Source: Streptomyces sp. NBC_00620
Lineage (GTDB): Bacteria; Actinomycetota; Actinomycetes; Streptomycetales; Streptomycetaceae
Length of the DNA stretch: 64,000 nt
Direction: 5' to 3'
Assembly (NCBI RefSeq): GCF_026341825.1
Contig: NZ_JAPENY010000001.1
Span: 1,612,001 to 1,676,000, forward strand
The translations under genes were made by a program, and so were the position numbers. Within the stretch, counting starts at the first letter, position 1. Each line of letters begins with the position of its first letter. The notes beneath the pieces were generated by a model. The model ran no database searches and was not told the origin of the DNA. It worked only from the letters and a program-made list of their open reading frames with translations. This document shows positions 34,851 to 48,589 of the stretch, piece by piece.

Positions 34851-37336
34851 CCCGCACCATCCGCACGATGGCAACTGCCCTCGTGCTCACCACGGCGGGC
34901 AGCCTGCTCACCGCAGCAGCCGGCTCCGCCTCCGCCGCTACGACCTGCACCTCGCCGGTCTACAAGCGGCAGTTCTTCGCCAACACCACCTTCTCCGGCA
35001 CGGCGAAGAAGACGGACTGCGACAGCGCGATCGACCAGAACTGGGGGTCCGGAGCTCCCGTCTCCGGTCTCCCGAAGGACAAGTTCGGCGTCCGCTGGAC
35101 CGTCACCCGCGACTTCGGCTCCGGCGGCCCCTTCGCCCTCCCCATCTCCACCCAGGACGGCATCCGCGTCTACCTCGACGGCACCCGCAAGGTCGACATC
35201 TGGAAGAACGTGTCGTCCACGGTGAAGAAGACCGTCAACGTCACCGTCCCCAAGGGCAAGCACACCCTCCGCGTCGACTACGTCAACTGGACCGGCACCG
35301 CGAACGTCAAGTTCGCCTACACCCCCCGCACCACGGCCACCGTCGACAAGGTCAAGCCCCTCACCCCGACGGGCACAGCAGTCACGTACGACAAGACCAC
35401 CGGCAAGGCCAAGCTCACCTGGTCCAAGAACAAAGAGCTGGATCTCGCGAGCTACCGCGTCTACCGGCGCCTTCAGGGCAGCACAACCTGGACCAAGCTC
35501 ACCACCACGACCGCCACCTCGTACACCGACACGACCCTGCCGAAGACGGGCAAGACGTACTACTACGAGGTCCGCGCCTACGACAAGGCGGGCAACTCCT
35601 CGGCCGGAACCGCCGACAAGCTCGTCACCACCGTGGACAAGACCCCGCCGGCCGCGCCGTTCGTCGAGATGGACGCGTGCGCGTCCCTCGAGCCCTACGC
35701 GGCCCCGCAGCTCGTCACCACCGCGGAGAACAAGGCCGACATCGCCTGGTACGAGATGCAGCGGCTGAACGCGGCCACCGGCGCCTGGAGCACCATCTAC
35801 TCCGGTGCCAAGGGCGCGATCTGCGACACCGGGTACCGCTTGGACGGCAGCAAGGTCACCTACCGCGGGCGGGCCCGTGACGCCGCCGGGAACTGGTCTG
35901 CGTACTCGGCCGCCACCACGGTCACCACCTCCGACCTGACGCCGCCGGCACCCGTCACCGACGCCCGCATCGAGTACGAGTCGGGAGTTCCCCACCTGGT
36001 GTGGTCGCCCGCTGACGGGGCCGCCTCGTACCAGGTACTGCAGTACGTCCCGTCCACCGGCGGGTACCTCGACGCCCTGGCCGCGAGCACGGGTACGACG
36101 GTCACCACGACGACCGCGACGGACGTCGTCCCGATGCAGCGGCTGGCCGTCTCCGACTCCTACCGGTACGTGGTCCGGGCGGTGGACGCGGCCGGTAACG
36201 CCGCCGCGCCGGCGGAGGTCGAACTCGTCCTGGCGGAACGGCCGGAGCCCGTCACCGCCCATCAGGTGACCGCGGCCGCGTACGGCAAATGGGGCGTGCA
36301 GTTGGACTGGCGCACCTCCGACCCCTGGGGGATCGACGACAGCACGCGATCCTCCTTCCGGATCCTGCGGACGGACACCACGACCGGGACCAGCACCGTC
36401 GTGGACCAGTGCGTCTCCCACATGTCGCCCGACAGCGGGACGCTCGAATCCCCGTACACGTACACCTTCTCCTGGGCCTCCGGCACCGACCCCGCCTACG
36501 CGAAGGGCAGCCCCACCGCCATCTCCTCCTGCCTGGACGCCTCCGGCGAGTCCGAGACCGCCTACGAGTACCGCGTCATCGCGGTCGACTCCTACGGGCA
36601 TGCCTCGGAGCCCAGCACGGCCTCGGCAACGGCCACCACGCCGGACACCCTGCGGCCAGGGCCCGTCACCGACCTGACGGCGGAGCGGATCCCGATGGGT
36701 GTGCGGCTCACCTGGACGGCCCCGACCGACGACCCCGACCCGGTCCAGGGATACCTGGTGTGGCAGGGCAGCACCGATCCGGACACCGGCGAGACGGTCT
36801 GGAAGCGCAACTGCTGGGGCGGGGACTCCCTGGGCGAGACCGAGATCCTGTGCGCGACCGTCCCCGACGGGAAGGAGCACGTGTACCGGGTCGTCGGGTA
36901 CGACTACCAGCCGGGCACGGACGCGGGCGTGGAGGACTACGACGAGTCGGAGTACATCCCGATGAGCTACCACCCGGTGGACGTGCGGGTCACCCTGCCC
37001 GACACCCGGCCACCGGGATGGACGGGCACCGGGGTCGGCGAGGCCCCGTACCCGAACCTCTACCGGAGCTGCAACGACAGCCTGTTCTCGACCGTTCCCT
37101 GCACGGTGTACCTGGGTTACGACTACCGGGTGGAGCGGTGGGACCCGGCCGGCGGGGCATGGTCCACGCTCGACGCGGGGGTGGTGAGCGACTCGTGGCC
37201 CGTGTCCTCCACGGACACGACCGTGTACGCGGACCGTCTGGGCCTCTACTACTACCGCGTGGTGTACATCAGCCCCGAGGGGGTCGAGGAGACCGTGCGG
37301 AGCGAGGCGTACGGGATCTGGGCCAGCTGGTTCTGA
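34847..37336 (+). CDS. Secreted PA14/Fn3 protein, copy 4 (long form)
   Basis: An 829-aa protein. GTG at 34847 overlaps the copy 3 stop as GTGA, and it gives MTRTIRTMATALVLTTAG, a good signal peptide; the frame further upstream lies inside copy 3 and is a shadow. The PA14-like domain (SPVYKRQFFANTTFSG) and first Fn3 unit match the other copies, with changes such as LPKDKFGVRW for LPANNFGVRW. About five further Fn3-like units are unique to it, with Cys-containing loops (VVDQCVSHMS, ISSCLDASG, WKRNCWGGD, CNDSLFSTVPC) that may form disulfides. A strong bidirectional terminator follows. Confidence 0.85.
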   Translation: MTRTIRTMATALVLTTAGSLLTAAAGSASAATTCTSPVYKRQFFANTTFSGTAKKTDCDSAIDQNWGSGAPVSGLPKDKFGVRWTVTRDFGSGGPFALPISTQDGIRVYLDGTRKVDIWKNVSSTVKKTVNVTVPKGKHTLRVDYVNWTGTANVKFAYTPRTTATVDKVKPLTPTGTAVTYDKTTGKAKLTWSKNKELDLASYRVYRRLQGSTTWTKLTTTTATSYTDTTLPKTGKTYYYEVRAYDKAGNSSAGTADKLVTTVDKTPPAAPFVEMDACASLEPYAAPQLVTTAENKADIAWYEMQRLNAATGAWSTIYSGAKGAICDTGYRLDGSKVTYRGRARDAAGNWSAYSAATTVTTSDLTPPAPVTDARIEYESGVPHLVWSPADGAASYQVLQYVPSTGGYLDALAASTGTTVTTTTATDVVPMQRLAVSDSYRYVVRAVDAAGNAAAPAEVELVLAERPEPVTAHQVTAAAYGKWGVQLDWRTSDPWGIDDSTRSSFRILRTDTTTGTSTVVDQCVSHMSPDSGTLESPYTYTFSWASGTDPAYAKGSPTAISSCLDASGESETAYEYRVIAVDSYGHASEPSTASATATTPDTLRPGPVTDLTAERIPMGVRLTWTAPTDDPDPVQGYLVWQGSTDPDTGETVWKRNCWGGDSLGETEILCATVPDGKEHVYRVVGYDYQPGTDAGVEDYDESEYIPMSYHPVDVRVTLPDTRPPGWTGTGVGEAPYPNLYRSCNDSLFSTVPCTVYLGYDYRVERWDPAGGAWSTLDAGVVSDSWPVSSTDTTVYADRLGLYYYRVVYISPEGVEETVRSEAYGIWASWF

Positions 37337-37360
37337 CCCGAGCGGAGTGCCGCGTACGAC

Positions 37361-37395
37361 GAAGGGGCCCGGAGGTTCAACCTCCGGGCCCCTTC
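37361..37395. terminator. Strong bidirectional hairpin terminator
   Basis: A 17-bp perfect stem (37361-37377 with 37379-37395) and a minimal loop lie between copy 4 and the convergent dnaK operon. Confidence 0.92.
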
Positions 37396-37413
37396 ACGCA
37401 GTTGTGCCGACGG

Positions 37414-37866
37414 CTACTCGGGCGACCGCTTCGGCCGCCACACCACCAGCGCACTCGTCTGCTGAACCTCCTGGTACGGAACCAGGTCACGCCGGTACGA
37501 GGCATGGACGGCCGCCTCGCGCTGCTGCATCGCGGCTGCCGCGCCGTCCACCGCCGACTGGAGTTCGGCGACGCGCTGCTGGAGCGCGGCGACCTGGTTC
37601 TCCAGCTCGATGATGCGCTTGATACCGGCGAGGTTGATGCCCTCGTCCTGCGACAACGCCTGGACGGCGCGCAGCAGTTCGATGTCGCGGGCAGAGTAGC
37701 GCCGGCCGCGCCCGGCCGTGCGGTCGGGAGAGACCAGGCCGAGGCGGTCGTACTGACGCAGGGTCTGCGGGTGCAGGCCGGAGAGCTGGGCCGCCACCGA
37801 GATGACGTAGACCGGCGTCTCCTCGGTCAGTTCGTACGGGTTGCGTCGACGGCCGGTTCCATCCAT
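37414..37866 (-). CDS. hspR: Heat-shock repressor HspR (MerR family)
   Basis: A 150-aa protein from ATG at 37866. The MerR helix-turn-helix is plain (YVISVAAQLSGLHPQTLRQYDRLGLVSPDRT, GRRYSARDIELLRAVQ), followed by a coiled coil (IIELENQVAALQQRVAELQ) and a short basic tail. It represses the dnaK operon and clpB through HAIR sites, with DnaK as co-repressor in studied streptomycetes. It is the last gene of the operon, 7 bp after dnaJ. HAIR sites before both dnaK and clpB are visible here. Confidence 0.96.
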   Translation of the reverse strand: MDGTGRRRNPYELTEETPVYVISVAAQLSGLHPQTLRQYDRLGLVSPDRTAGRGRRYSARDIELLRAVQALSQDEGINLAGIKRIIELENQVAALQQRVAELQSAVDGAAAAMQQREAAVHASYRRDLVPYQEVQQTSALVVWRPKRSPE

Positions 37867-37873
37867 GGCGTCC

Positions 37874-39058
37874 TCATGCTCCCTTCGCGGCCTGGAACAG
37901 CTCCGCCCGCGGGTCCTCTCCCGCGGTCGCCTCGCGATACGCCTCCAGGGCGTCACGAGCCTTGCCCGACACGTCCGTGGGGACCGACACCTCGACGGTG
38001 ACCAGCAGGTCTCCGCGGGTGCCGTCCTTGCGGACCGCGCCCTTGCCGCGGGCGCGCATGGTGCGGCCGTTGGGCGTGCCCGGCGGCAGCTTCAGGGTCA
38101 CCGCGGGTCCGCCCAGGGTGGGCACCTTGACCTCGCCGCCGAGGGCCGCCTCCGCGAAGGTGACGGGAACGGTGACGGTGAGGTTGTCGCCCTTGCGGCC
38201 GAAGACCGGGTGGGCGTCGACGTGGACGGTGACGTACAAGTCGCCCGCGGGGCCGCCCCGTTCACCGGGGGCGCCCTTGCCGCGGAGGCGGATGCGCTGG
38301 TTGTCGCTGACGCCGGCCGGGATACGGACCTGCATCGTGCGCGAGGACTTGGCGCGGCCGCTGCCGCTGCAGACCTCGCAGGGGGTCTCCGCGATCAGAC
38401 CGCGGCCCTTGCAGTCGGGGCAGGGGTCGGTGAGGGAGAACCCGCCGCCGGAGCCCCGGGCGACCTGGCCGGTGCCGACGCACGTCGGGCACACGCGGGG
38501 TGTGCCGTTCGCGTCGCCGGTGCCCGAACAGGCCTTGCAGGGCGCCTGGGAGGTCATCCGCAGCGGAACCGTCGCGCCGTCCACCGCCTCGGTGAAGCTG
38601 AGCGTCACCTCGGTGTCGATGTCCTGGCCGCGCCGGGGCTGCGTACGGGTGCCGGTGGTCGCGCCGCCGCGGTTGAACAGCCCGCCGAACACGTCGCCGA
38701 TCCCGCCGCCGAAGCCGCCGCCCTGCGGACCGCCGCCCTGGGTGCCGCCTCCGAAGAGGTCACCCAGGTCGAAGTTGAAGTTGCCGCCGCCGGCACCGGG
38801 GCCCGGACGGAAGCCGCCGTTGCCGAAGAGGGCGCGTGCCTCGTCGTACTCCTTGCGCTTTTTGGGGTCCCCGAGGATGTCGTTCGCCTCGGAGATCTCC
38901 TTGAAGCGCTCCTCCGCCTTGGCGTTGCCCTTGTTGGCGTCCGGGTGGAACTCGCGGGCGAGCTTCCGGTACGCCTTCTTGATCTCGGCCTCGGTGGCGT
39001 CCTTGGGGACGCCGAGGACCTTGTAGTAGTCCTTCTCGATGAAGTCCTTGGTGCTCAT
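37874..39058 (-). CDS. dnaJ: Chaperone DnaJ
   Basis: A 394-aa type I J-protein. J domain with HPD in REFHPDANKG, Gly/Phe-rich linker (FGNGGFRPGPGAGGG), four zinc-finger repeats CKACSGTG, CPTCVGTG, CPDCKGRG and CEVCSGSG, then the substrate-binding C-terminal domains. It stimulates DnaK ATPase. Start ATG at 39058, 33 bp after grpE. Confidence 0.97.
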   Translation of the reverse strand: MSTKDFIEKDYYKVLGVPKDATEAEIKKAYRKLAREFHPDANKGNAKAEERFKEISEANDILGDPKKRKEYDEARALFGNGGFRPGPGAGGGNFNFDLGDLFGGGTQGGGPQGGGFGGGIGDVFGGLFNRGGATTGTRTQPRRGQDIDTEVTLSFTEAVDGATVPLRMTSQAPCKACSGTGDANGTPRVCPTCVGTGQVARGSGGGFSLTDPCPDCKGRGLIAETPCEVCSGSGRAKSSRTMQVRIPAGVSDNQRIRLRGKGAPGERGGPAGDLYVTVHVDAHPVFGRKGDNLTVTVPVTFAEAALGGEVKVPTLGGPAVTLKLPPGTPNGRTMRARGKGAVRKDGTRGDLLVTVEVSVPTDVSGKARDALEAYREATAGEDPRAELFQAAKGA

Positions 39059-39091
39059 CCTCGACGTCCCTCCTCTCTCATACGTTCAACG

Positions 39092-41639
<2,548 letters not shown>

Positions 41640-41670
41640 TGTGCACGACGCCCGCCGCGTGGTCAACAGA

Positions 41671-41691
41671 GCTGAGTCGAGGAGGCTCAAC
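41671..41691. promoter_or_regulatory. HAIR operator 2 upstream of dnaK
   Basis: GCTGAGT-N7-GCTCAAC matches the consensus at 10 of 14 positions and lies 31 bp beyond the perfect site. A weaker second site is expected at this promoter. Confidence 0.75.
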
Positions 41692-41704
41692 TCTTATCTG
41701 TTTC

Positions 41705-42760
41705 TTACGCGCACCTTGCGTCTGACCTGGGGATAGTCAGCCCGTCCGGCGTTTGAGGACGAGCCCTTCGGGCGTTCGGGGGTCTGGGGGCGGAGCCCCC
41801 GGGGGACGGGAATGGGTAGGGGCGGCGGGGGCGAGAAAGAGGCCCCACACCCCCCAAGAGCACCACCACGGCAGCAACCCCCGCCACCCACCACGCGGCG
41901 CCCGCACCCACCCACCCCAGGTCGATGAGCAAACCAACGAGCGCCCCACCGAAAGCCGCCGCACCGATCACCACCATCACCCCCCGCGAAGTCAGCCCGC
42001 CCCGCCGAAGCCGATGAGCAAGATGCCCACCCGGCCCCCGAGCGGCAAGGGCGAGATCCACAAGCCCCACAGCCGTCAGCGAGAACAGCGCCGCCACCCC
42101 GGCCCCCGTCTCCCGCCCCCCATGGACAACCACCGCCGCCCCGGCCAGCACGAACCCGGCGAACAACGCCCCGCACCGCCCCGGCACGATCCGCGCCGGA
42201 GGCCGCCCCTGCATCAGGAACCCGGTGAGCGCCGCCGCCAGCACACTCAGCAGCGCCGCCGTCCCGTCCATGACCTCGGCCGCCGCACACCCGCTCAACG
42301 CGAAGGCGGTGACGACCCCGACGGTCCCCATCACCCCGTCGGCGTGATCGAGCGAGACGAAGGCGAACGTCACGAAGACGATCCAGGCGACGCCCAACAC
42401 CCCGCCCAGCAGCCCGAGTTCGCCGTACGGCACGGTCAGCGCGGCGGCGAGACCCACACCGCCCACCTGGACCGCGAGCGGCACGGCCCGCAGATCGGCG
42501 ACAAGGCCGAGCAGCGCGACCCCGATCCCCGCCACCAGCAGCCGCCCGGCATCGGTCCCCAGCGGAGCAACGTCCGTCCACTCCCCCGCTCCGGCCACGA
42601 GCGCCGTCCCCCCGACCACCGCCACCCCGCCCAGCAACGGAACCACCCGCAACCGCCGCCGCTCGACCACCCCGAAGCGCAGGGCGAACATCCGCAGCAG
42701 GGCGGCGAGCGCGGCGGTGAGGAGCAGGGCGGCGATGGCGGCGACGATTCCGTACAACAC
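41705..42760 (-). CDS. MraY/WecA-type glycosyl-phosphate transferase
   Basis: A 351-aa multi-pass membrane protein from GTG at 42760. The cytoplasmic signature SLDHADGVMGTVG and the RRLRVVPLLGGVAVVGG start are typical of the family that loads a sugar-1-phosphate onto undecaprenyl phosphate. The last ~30 residues come from a repeat (41737-41815), so the true conserved protein ends earlier and its tail is repeat-derived. It lies between the dnaK promoter and a divergent Fe-S reductase, with no obvious pathway partners. Confidence 0.85.
   Translation of the reverse strand: MLYGIVAAIAALLLTAALAALLRMFALRFGVVERRRLRVVPLLGGVAVVGGTALVAGAGEWTDVAPLGTDAGRLLVAGIGVALLGLVADLRAVPLAVQVGGVGLAAALTVPYGELGLLGGVLGVAWIVFVTFAFVSLDHADGVMGTVGVVTAFALSGCAAAEVMDGTAALLSVLAAALTGFLMQGRPPARIVPGRCGALFAGFVLAGAAVVVHGGRETGAGVAALFSLTAVGLVDLALAARGPGGHLAHRLRRGGLTSRGVMVVIGAAAFGGALVGLLIDLGWVGAGAAWWVAGVAAVVVLLGGVGPLSRPRRPYPFPSPGGSAPRPPNARRARPQTPDGLTIPRSDARCA
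41737..41815. repeat. REP-like palindromic repeat common in Streptomyces intergenic DNA
   Basis: A segment reading GCCCGTCCGGCGTTTGAGGA, then CGTTCGGGGGTCTGGGGGCG and GAGCCCCCGGGGGACGGG. This type recurs in Streptomyces genomes near gene ends and folds into a hairpin (CTGGGGGCGGAGCCCCCG). Here it supplies the 3' end of the MraY-like reading frame. Confidence 0.65.
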
Positions 42761-43017
42761 CCAGCTAATTTAGGCCCGAATGTCGCAAATGTGTCGCAGA
42801 TAACACGATCGGGTTTACGTGTCGATCCGCGACCCCGACAAACAGGCACCGCCGGTCAGGGCAGCCTCAGCGACGCAGATCACCGCACCGCTGGCTACAG
42901 TGCGGCGAAAGAAGTGGGTAGTCTCAGACCGACTGCATAAGTTACCGCTTAGTAATCACCGCAATCACCTCCGAGATCACCCTCGGAGCAACACCTCGCA
43001 GGCCCGAGGAGCCCCCA

Positions 43018-45285
<2,268 letters not shown>

Positions 45286-45315
45286 CCTAGGGAGTACGTT
45301 GGGAGTACGCCCGCG

Positions 45316-45356
45316 AACGCCGTAGGGGCTGAGGAAACTCGGTCCCTACGGCGTTT
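45316..45356 (+). terminator. Hairpin terminator after the Fe-S reductase
   Basis: AACGCCGTAGGG (45316-45327) pairs with 45344-45355, followed by TTTT; 30 bp after the stop. Confidence 0.88.
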
Positions 45357-45398
45357 TCGCTGGGCGTCAGGACGTACATCAGGACCTCAGGACGTACG

Positions 45399-46235
45399 TC
45401 AGGACGCGCTGAGTTCCTGCGTACCCAGCACCCCGAGAAGCGCCATCCGTTCGGCGTCCTCCGTACCGGGCTCAGCCGTGTAGATCATGATCCGCAGGTC
45501 GCTGCCCGCGACGCTCAGCACATCGCAGTCCAGCGTCAGGGGGCCCACCTGCGGGTGATCGATGGTCTTGCGCGACGCCTCGGGCCGGCCCACGGCGCCC
45601 GATTCCCACAGCTCGGCGAACCGGGCACTGTTCGCGCGCAGTTCCGCGATCAGCTTCCGCAGCCGCTGGTCCGCCGGATAACGGATCGCCGTCGCCCGCA
45701 GCTCGGCGACCTGCACGGCCTCCAGCGTGCGCAGCCCCTCGGGTGTGTGGCGGACGCGGCTGTTGCCCGAGCCGAGGAAGTTGCGCCACACCGCGTTGCG
45801 TTCGTTGCCGTGCCGCTCGCCCATCAAGGCCACGTACAGGGGGTTGGCGAGCAGCAGCGTCCACGCCGCGTCACTGACCGCGACCGGCGTCCCGGTCAGC
45901 CGGTCCAGCAACCGCTGAACACTCGGCGTGATGAACGCGGGCACCGTGCCCTGCCCCGGCGGTACGAGCCCGGCGACATGGAACAGATGCTCGCGCTCCG
46001 CTCCGGACAGCCGCAGCGCCCTGCCCAGGGCCTCGACGACCTGCTCCGACGGGTTGGCCGCGCGGCCCTGTTCGAGGCGGGTGACGTAGTCGACCGAGAT
46101 CCCGGCCAGCAGCGCCAGCTCCTCGCGGCGCAGCCCGGCCGCGCGCCGATGGCCGCCGGCTGGCAGCCCGGCCGCCTCCGGGGAGACCCGGTCGCGCCAG
46201 CGCCGCACCGCATGCCCGAACTCCGTGGTCGCCAT
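45399..46235 (-). CDS. XRE-family regulator with MmyB-like ligand domain
   Basis: A 278-aa protein from ATG at 46235. N-terminal helix-turn-helix (GLRREELALLAGISVDYVTRLEQGRAANPSEQV) and MmyB-like domain (PSVQRLLDRLTGTPVAVSDAAWTLLLANPLYVALMG, in blocks). This group is nearly always divergent from a short-chain dehydrogenase, which it represses; here that gene starts 101 bp away on the other strand. Confidence 0.93.
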   Translation of the reverse strand: MATTEFGHAVRRWRDRVSPEAAGLPAGGHRRAAGLRREELALLAGISVDYVTRLEQGRAANPSEQVVEALGRALRLSGAEREHLFHVAGLVPPGQGTVPAFITPSVQRLLDRLTGTPVAVSDAAWTLLLANPLYVALMGERHGNERNAVWRNFLGSGNSRVRHTPEGLRTLEAVQVAELRATAIRYPADQRLRKLIAELRANSARFAELWESGAVGRPEASRKTIDHPQVGPLTLDCDVLSVAGSDLRIMIYTAEPGTEDAERMALLGVLGTQELSAS

Positions 46236-46336
46236 GGATCCACTGTGCACCGCGCCGCTGGGATCGTCCTGGTACTGCCAGTCCCAGGAAGACGGGACGC
46301 CTGGCTGACCGTCCGGCCCCGCCGCACCGTGGAGAC

Positions 46337-47044
46337 ATGACAACGACACTGATCACCGGAGCGAACAAAGGTCTCGGCTTCGAGACCGCCCGCCGTCTCG
46401 TCGCCGCGGGCCACACCGTTTACATCGGAAGCCGGGACGCCGAACGCGGGCGCCTGGCCGCCGAGCGACTGGGCACGCGGTCGGTCCAGCTCGACGTCAC
46501 CGACGACGCCTCCGTGGCGGCCGCGGTGAAGGCCGTCGAGGCCGACGGAGGACTGGACGTACTGATCAACAACGCGGGCATCGAGGAGCGGGGTGACAAC
46601 AACACCGTGATCGGCGCCGCCGACGTGACCGCCGACCTGATGCGGTCGACGTTCGAGACGAACGTCTTCGGCGTCGTGCGCGTCACCCACGCCTTCCTGC
46701 CGCTGCTGCGCCGGTCCGCCGCCCCGGTCGTGGTGAACGTGAGCAGCGGCCTGGCCTCGATGGCCCGCGTCACCGCCCCGGACACCCCGACGTACGCCTA
46801 CCCGGGCGTCGCCTATCCGGCCTCGAAGACCGCGGTCAACCTGATCACCGTGCAGTACGCGAAGGCGTTCCCGGAGATGCGGATCAACTGCGTCGAGCCG
46901 GGCTACACCGCGACCGACCTGAACGGCCGCACCGGGATACAGACCGTCGAACAGGGCGCCGAGATCATCGTCCGCATGGCCCAGGTCCGCCCGGACGGCC
47001 CCACCGGGGGCTACTTCGACGCCGACGGCCCGATCCCCTGGTGA
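46337..47044 (+). CDS. Short-chain dehydrogenase/reductase
   Basis: A 235-aa classical SDR. TGANKGLGFETARRL binds NAD(P), LINNAGIEE follows, and the active site is Ser (NVSSGLAS) with YPASK. The C-terminus VEPGYTATDLNGRTG and GGYFDADGPIPW are typical. Probable target of the divergent XRE regulator; substrate unknown. Confidence 0.95.
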   Translation: MTTTLITGANKGLGFETARRLVAAGHTVYIGSRDAERGRLAAERLGTRSVQLDVTDDASVAAAVKAVEADGGLDVLINNAGIEERGDNNTVIGAADVTADLMRSTFETNVFGVVRVTHAFLPLLRRSAAPVVVNVSSGLASMARVTAPDTPTYAYPGVAYPASKTAVNLITVQYAKAFPEMRINCVEPGYTATDLNGRTGIQTVEQGAEIIVRMAQVRPDGPTGGYFDADGPIPW

Positions 47045-47161
47045 ATCCCATCCCTTCGGCTGGTGAATTCCAGCCCTTCGGGAACCCAAGTCCGCCGATA
47101 AGCCCCAAGTGACCCACCGCGCACGTCAGTCCCCTTAACTCCCCGCCGTAACAAGGCCATC

Positions 47162-48532
47162 ATGTGCAGGTTGCTGTCGAGGGTGTGTTCGAGATGGATG
47201 GTGCGTGTGCGAGGAAACGGGAGCGGGATACGTACGGCGGCTGCCGGGCTCGGATGCGTCCTGCTGCTGGCGGGACTGGCCGGATGCGCCGGGACCGGCA
47301 CGGACGAAACCAAGCCCGCCGCCACGCACGACCCCATCACCGTCGCCAAAGCCCCCGCCAAGCTCCCGGTCCCGCGCGGCAAGGGCAGCAAGACGCCGGA
47401 CGACTTCAACGGTGACGGCCACCCCGACCTCGTACTGAACGACCTCGTCAAGGGCCCCGACGACACCCACGGCGACGACGCGGGCATCGGCATCGTGTAC
47501 GGATCCGTCCGCGGCCTCACCCCCGGCGCACGCCAACTCCTCAGCCCTGCCCGGCAGGCGGCCCCCACCGACGGCCAACTCCCCGCGCTCTTCGAAGCGG
47601 AGGCGAGCGGCGACCTGGACGGGGACGGCTTCACCGACCTCGTCGTCTCCACGGACCCGCCGTACGACGGACAGGGCATGCCCCCCGTACCCCTCCAGAT
47701 CCTCTTCGGCTCCCCCTCGGGCCTGACCGGCAAGGCGGTCGAGCTGACCATCCCCGCGCAGGCACGTTCCGGCAACGATTGGCCGGACCAGCCGGTCCCC
47801 GGCGACTTCGACGGAGACGGTGCGACGGACCTCGTAGTCCACGCCTCGAACGGCCAACTCACCTATCTCCGCGGCCCGTTCACCCGCAAAGGCGCCCCGC
47901 GCGCGGCGGGCGCGCCCCTCGCTTCCCCGGGCAACGTGCCCACGGGGACCGCGGCCGACGTGAACCACGACGGCTACGACGACCTCCTCGTCCGTACGGC
48001 GGAGAGCGCCGCCACCTCCGCGATCGTCCTCGGCGGCCCGGCGGGCCCCACCCGCACCGGCGCCGCCCTGCCCACCGGCATCGACGTCGCCCTCGGCAAC
48101 TTCGGCAAGGGCAAGGCCCTGGACGCGGCGGTCGGCGCCATGGGCGGAACCTCCCTGCGCTACGACCTGCCCGGCACCACCCGCGGCAGCATCACCACCG
48201 CGGGCTCGGTGCTCGACTCCGGCGACTTCGACGGAGACGGCCTGAGCGAACTCGTCTCCAGCGGTTCGCAACTACGAATACTGCGAGGCCGTACGGCCGG
48301 TCTCGCCACGGCGGGCATGGTGACCGTACAGCCGCCCGCCCAGGGCACCACCCGCGTCCTCACCGTCGCCGACTTCACCGGGGACGGACGGGCGGACCTG
48401 GTGGTCCGGACGTACCCGGGAGAGACGAAGGACACGGTCGCGCTGTACCCGGGCGGCGGCAGCACGAACCTGGTCGCCCCGAAGCCGACGGTCACCTTCT
48501 CCACCTCGGAGTTCCTGGGAATGGACTCCTGA
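47162..48532 (+). CDS. FG-GAP/VCBS-repeat lipoprotein
   Basis: A 456-aa protein with a basic leader and lipobox LLAGLAGC. The exported part holds six or so FG-GAP-type units, each with a D-x-[DN]-x-DG-x-x-D calcium-binding loop: DFNGDGHPDLV, DLDGDGFTDLV, DFDGDGATDLV, DVNHDGYDDLL, DFDGDGLSELV, DFTGDGRADLV. It should form a beta-propeller on the cell surface. ATG at 47162 is used; a start at the downstream ATG 47198 is possible. Confidence 0.92.
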   Translation: MCRLLSRVCSRWMVRVRGNGSGIRTAAAGLGCVLLLAGLAGCAGTGTDETKPAATHDPITVAKAPAKLPVPRGKGSKTPDDFNGDGHPDLVLNDLVKGPDDTHGDDAGIGIVYGSVRGLTPGARQLLSPARQAAPTDGQLPALFEAEASGDLDGDGFTDLVVSTDPPYDGQGMPPVPLQILFGSPSGLTGKAVELTIPAQARSGNDWPDQPVPGDFDGDGATDLVVHASNGQLTYLRGPFTRKGAPRAAGAPLASPGNVPTGTAADVNHDGYDDLLVRTAESAATSAIVLGGPAGPTRTGAALPTGIDVALGNFGKGKALDAAVGAMGGTSLRYDLPGTTRGSITTAGSVLDSGDFDGDGLSELVSSGSQLRILRGRTAGLATAGMVTVQPPAQGTTRVLTVADFTGDGRADLVVRTYPGETKDTVALYPGGGSTNLVAPKPTVTFSTSEFLGMDS

Positions 48533-48589
48533 CACCGGCTGCTCCGCAGGGTCCTGTGCCCTCCCGTAGGGGGCACCTGTGATTCCCCC

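Noticed and set aside
34814..36973. Long minus-strand frame opposite PA14/Fn3 copy 4
   Set aside because: Composition is Val/Gly/Arg-rich without motifs; similar shadows lie opposite each paralogue.
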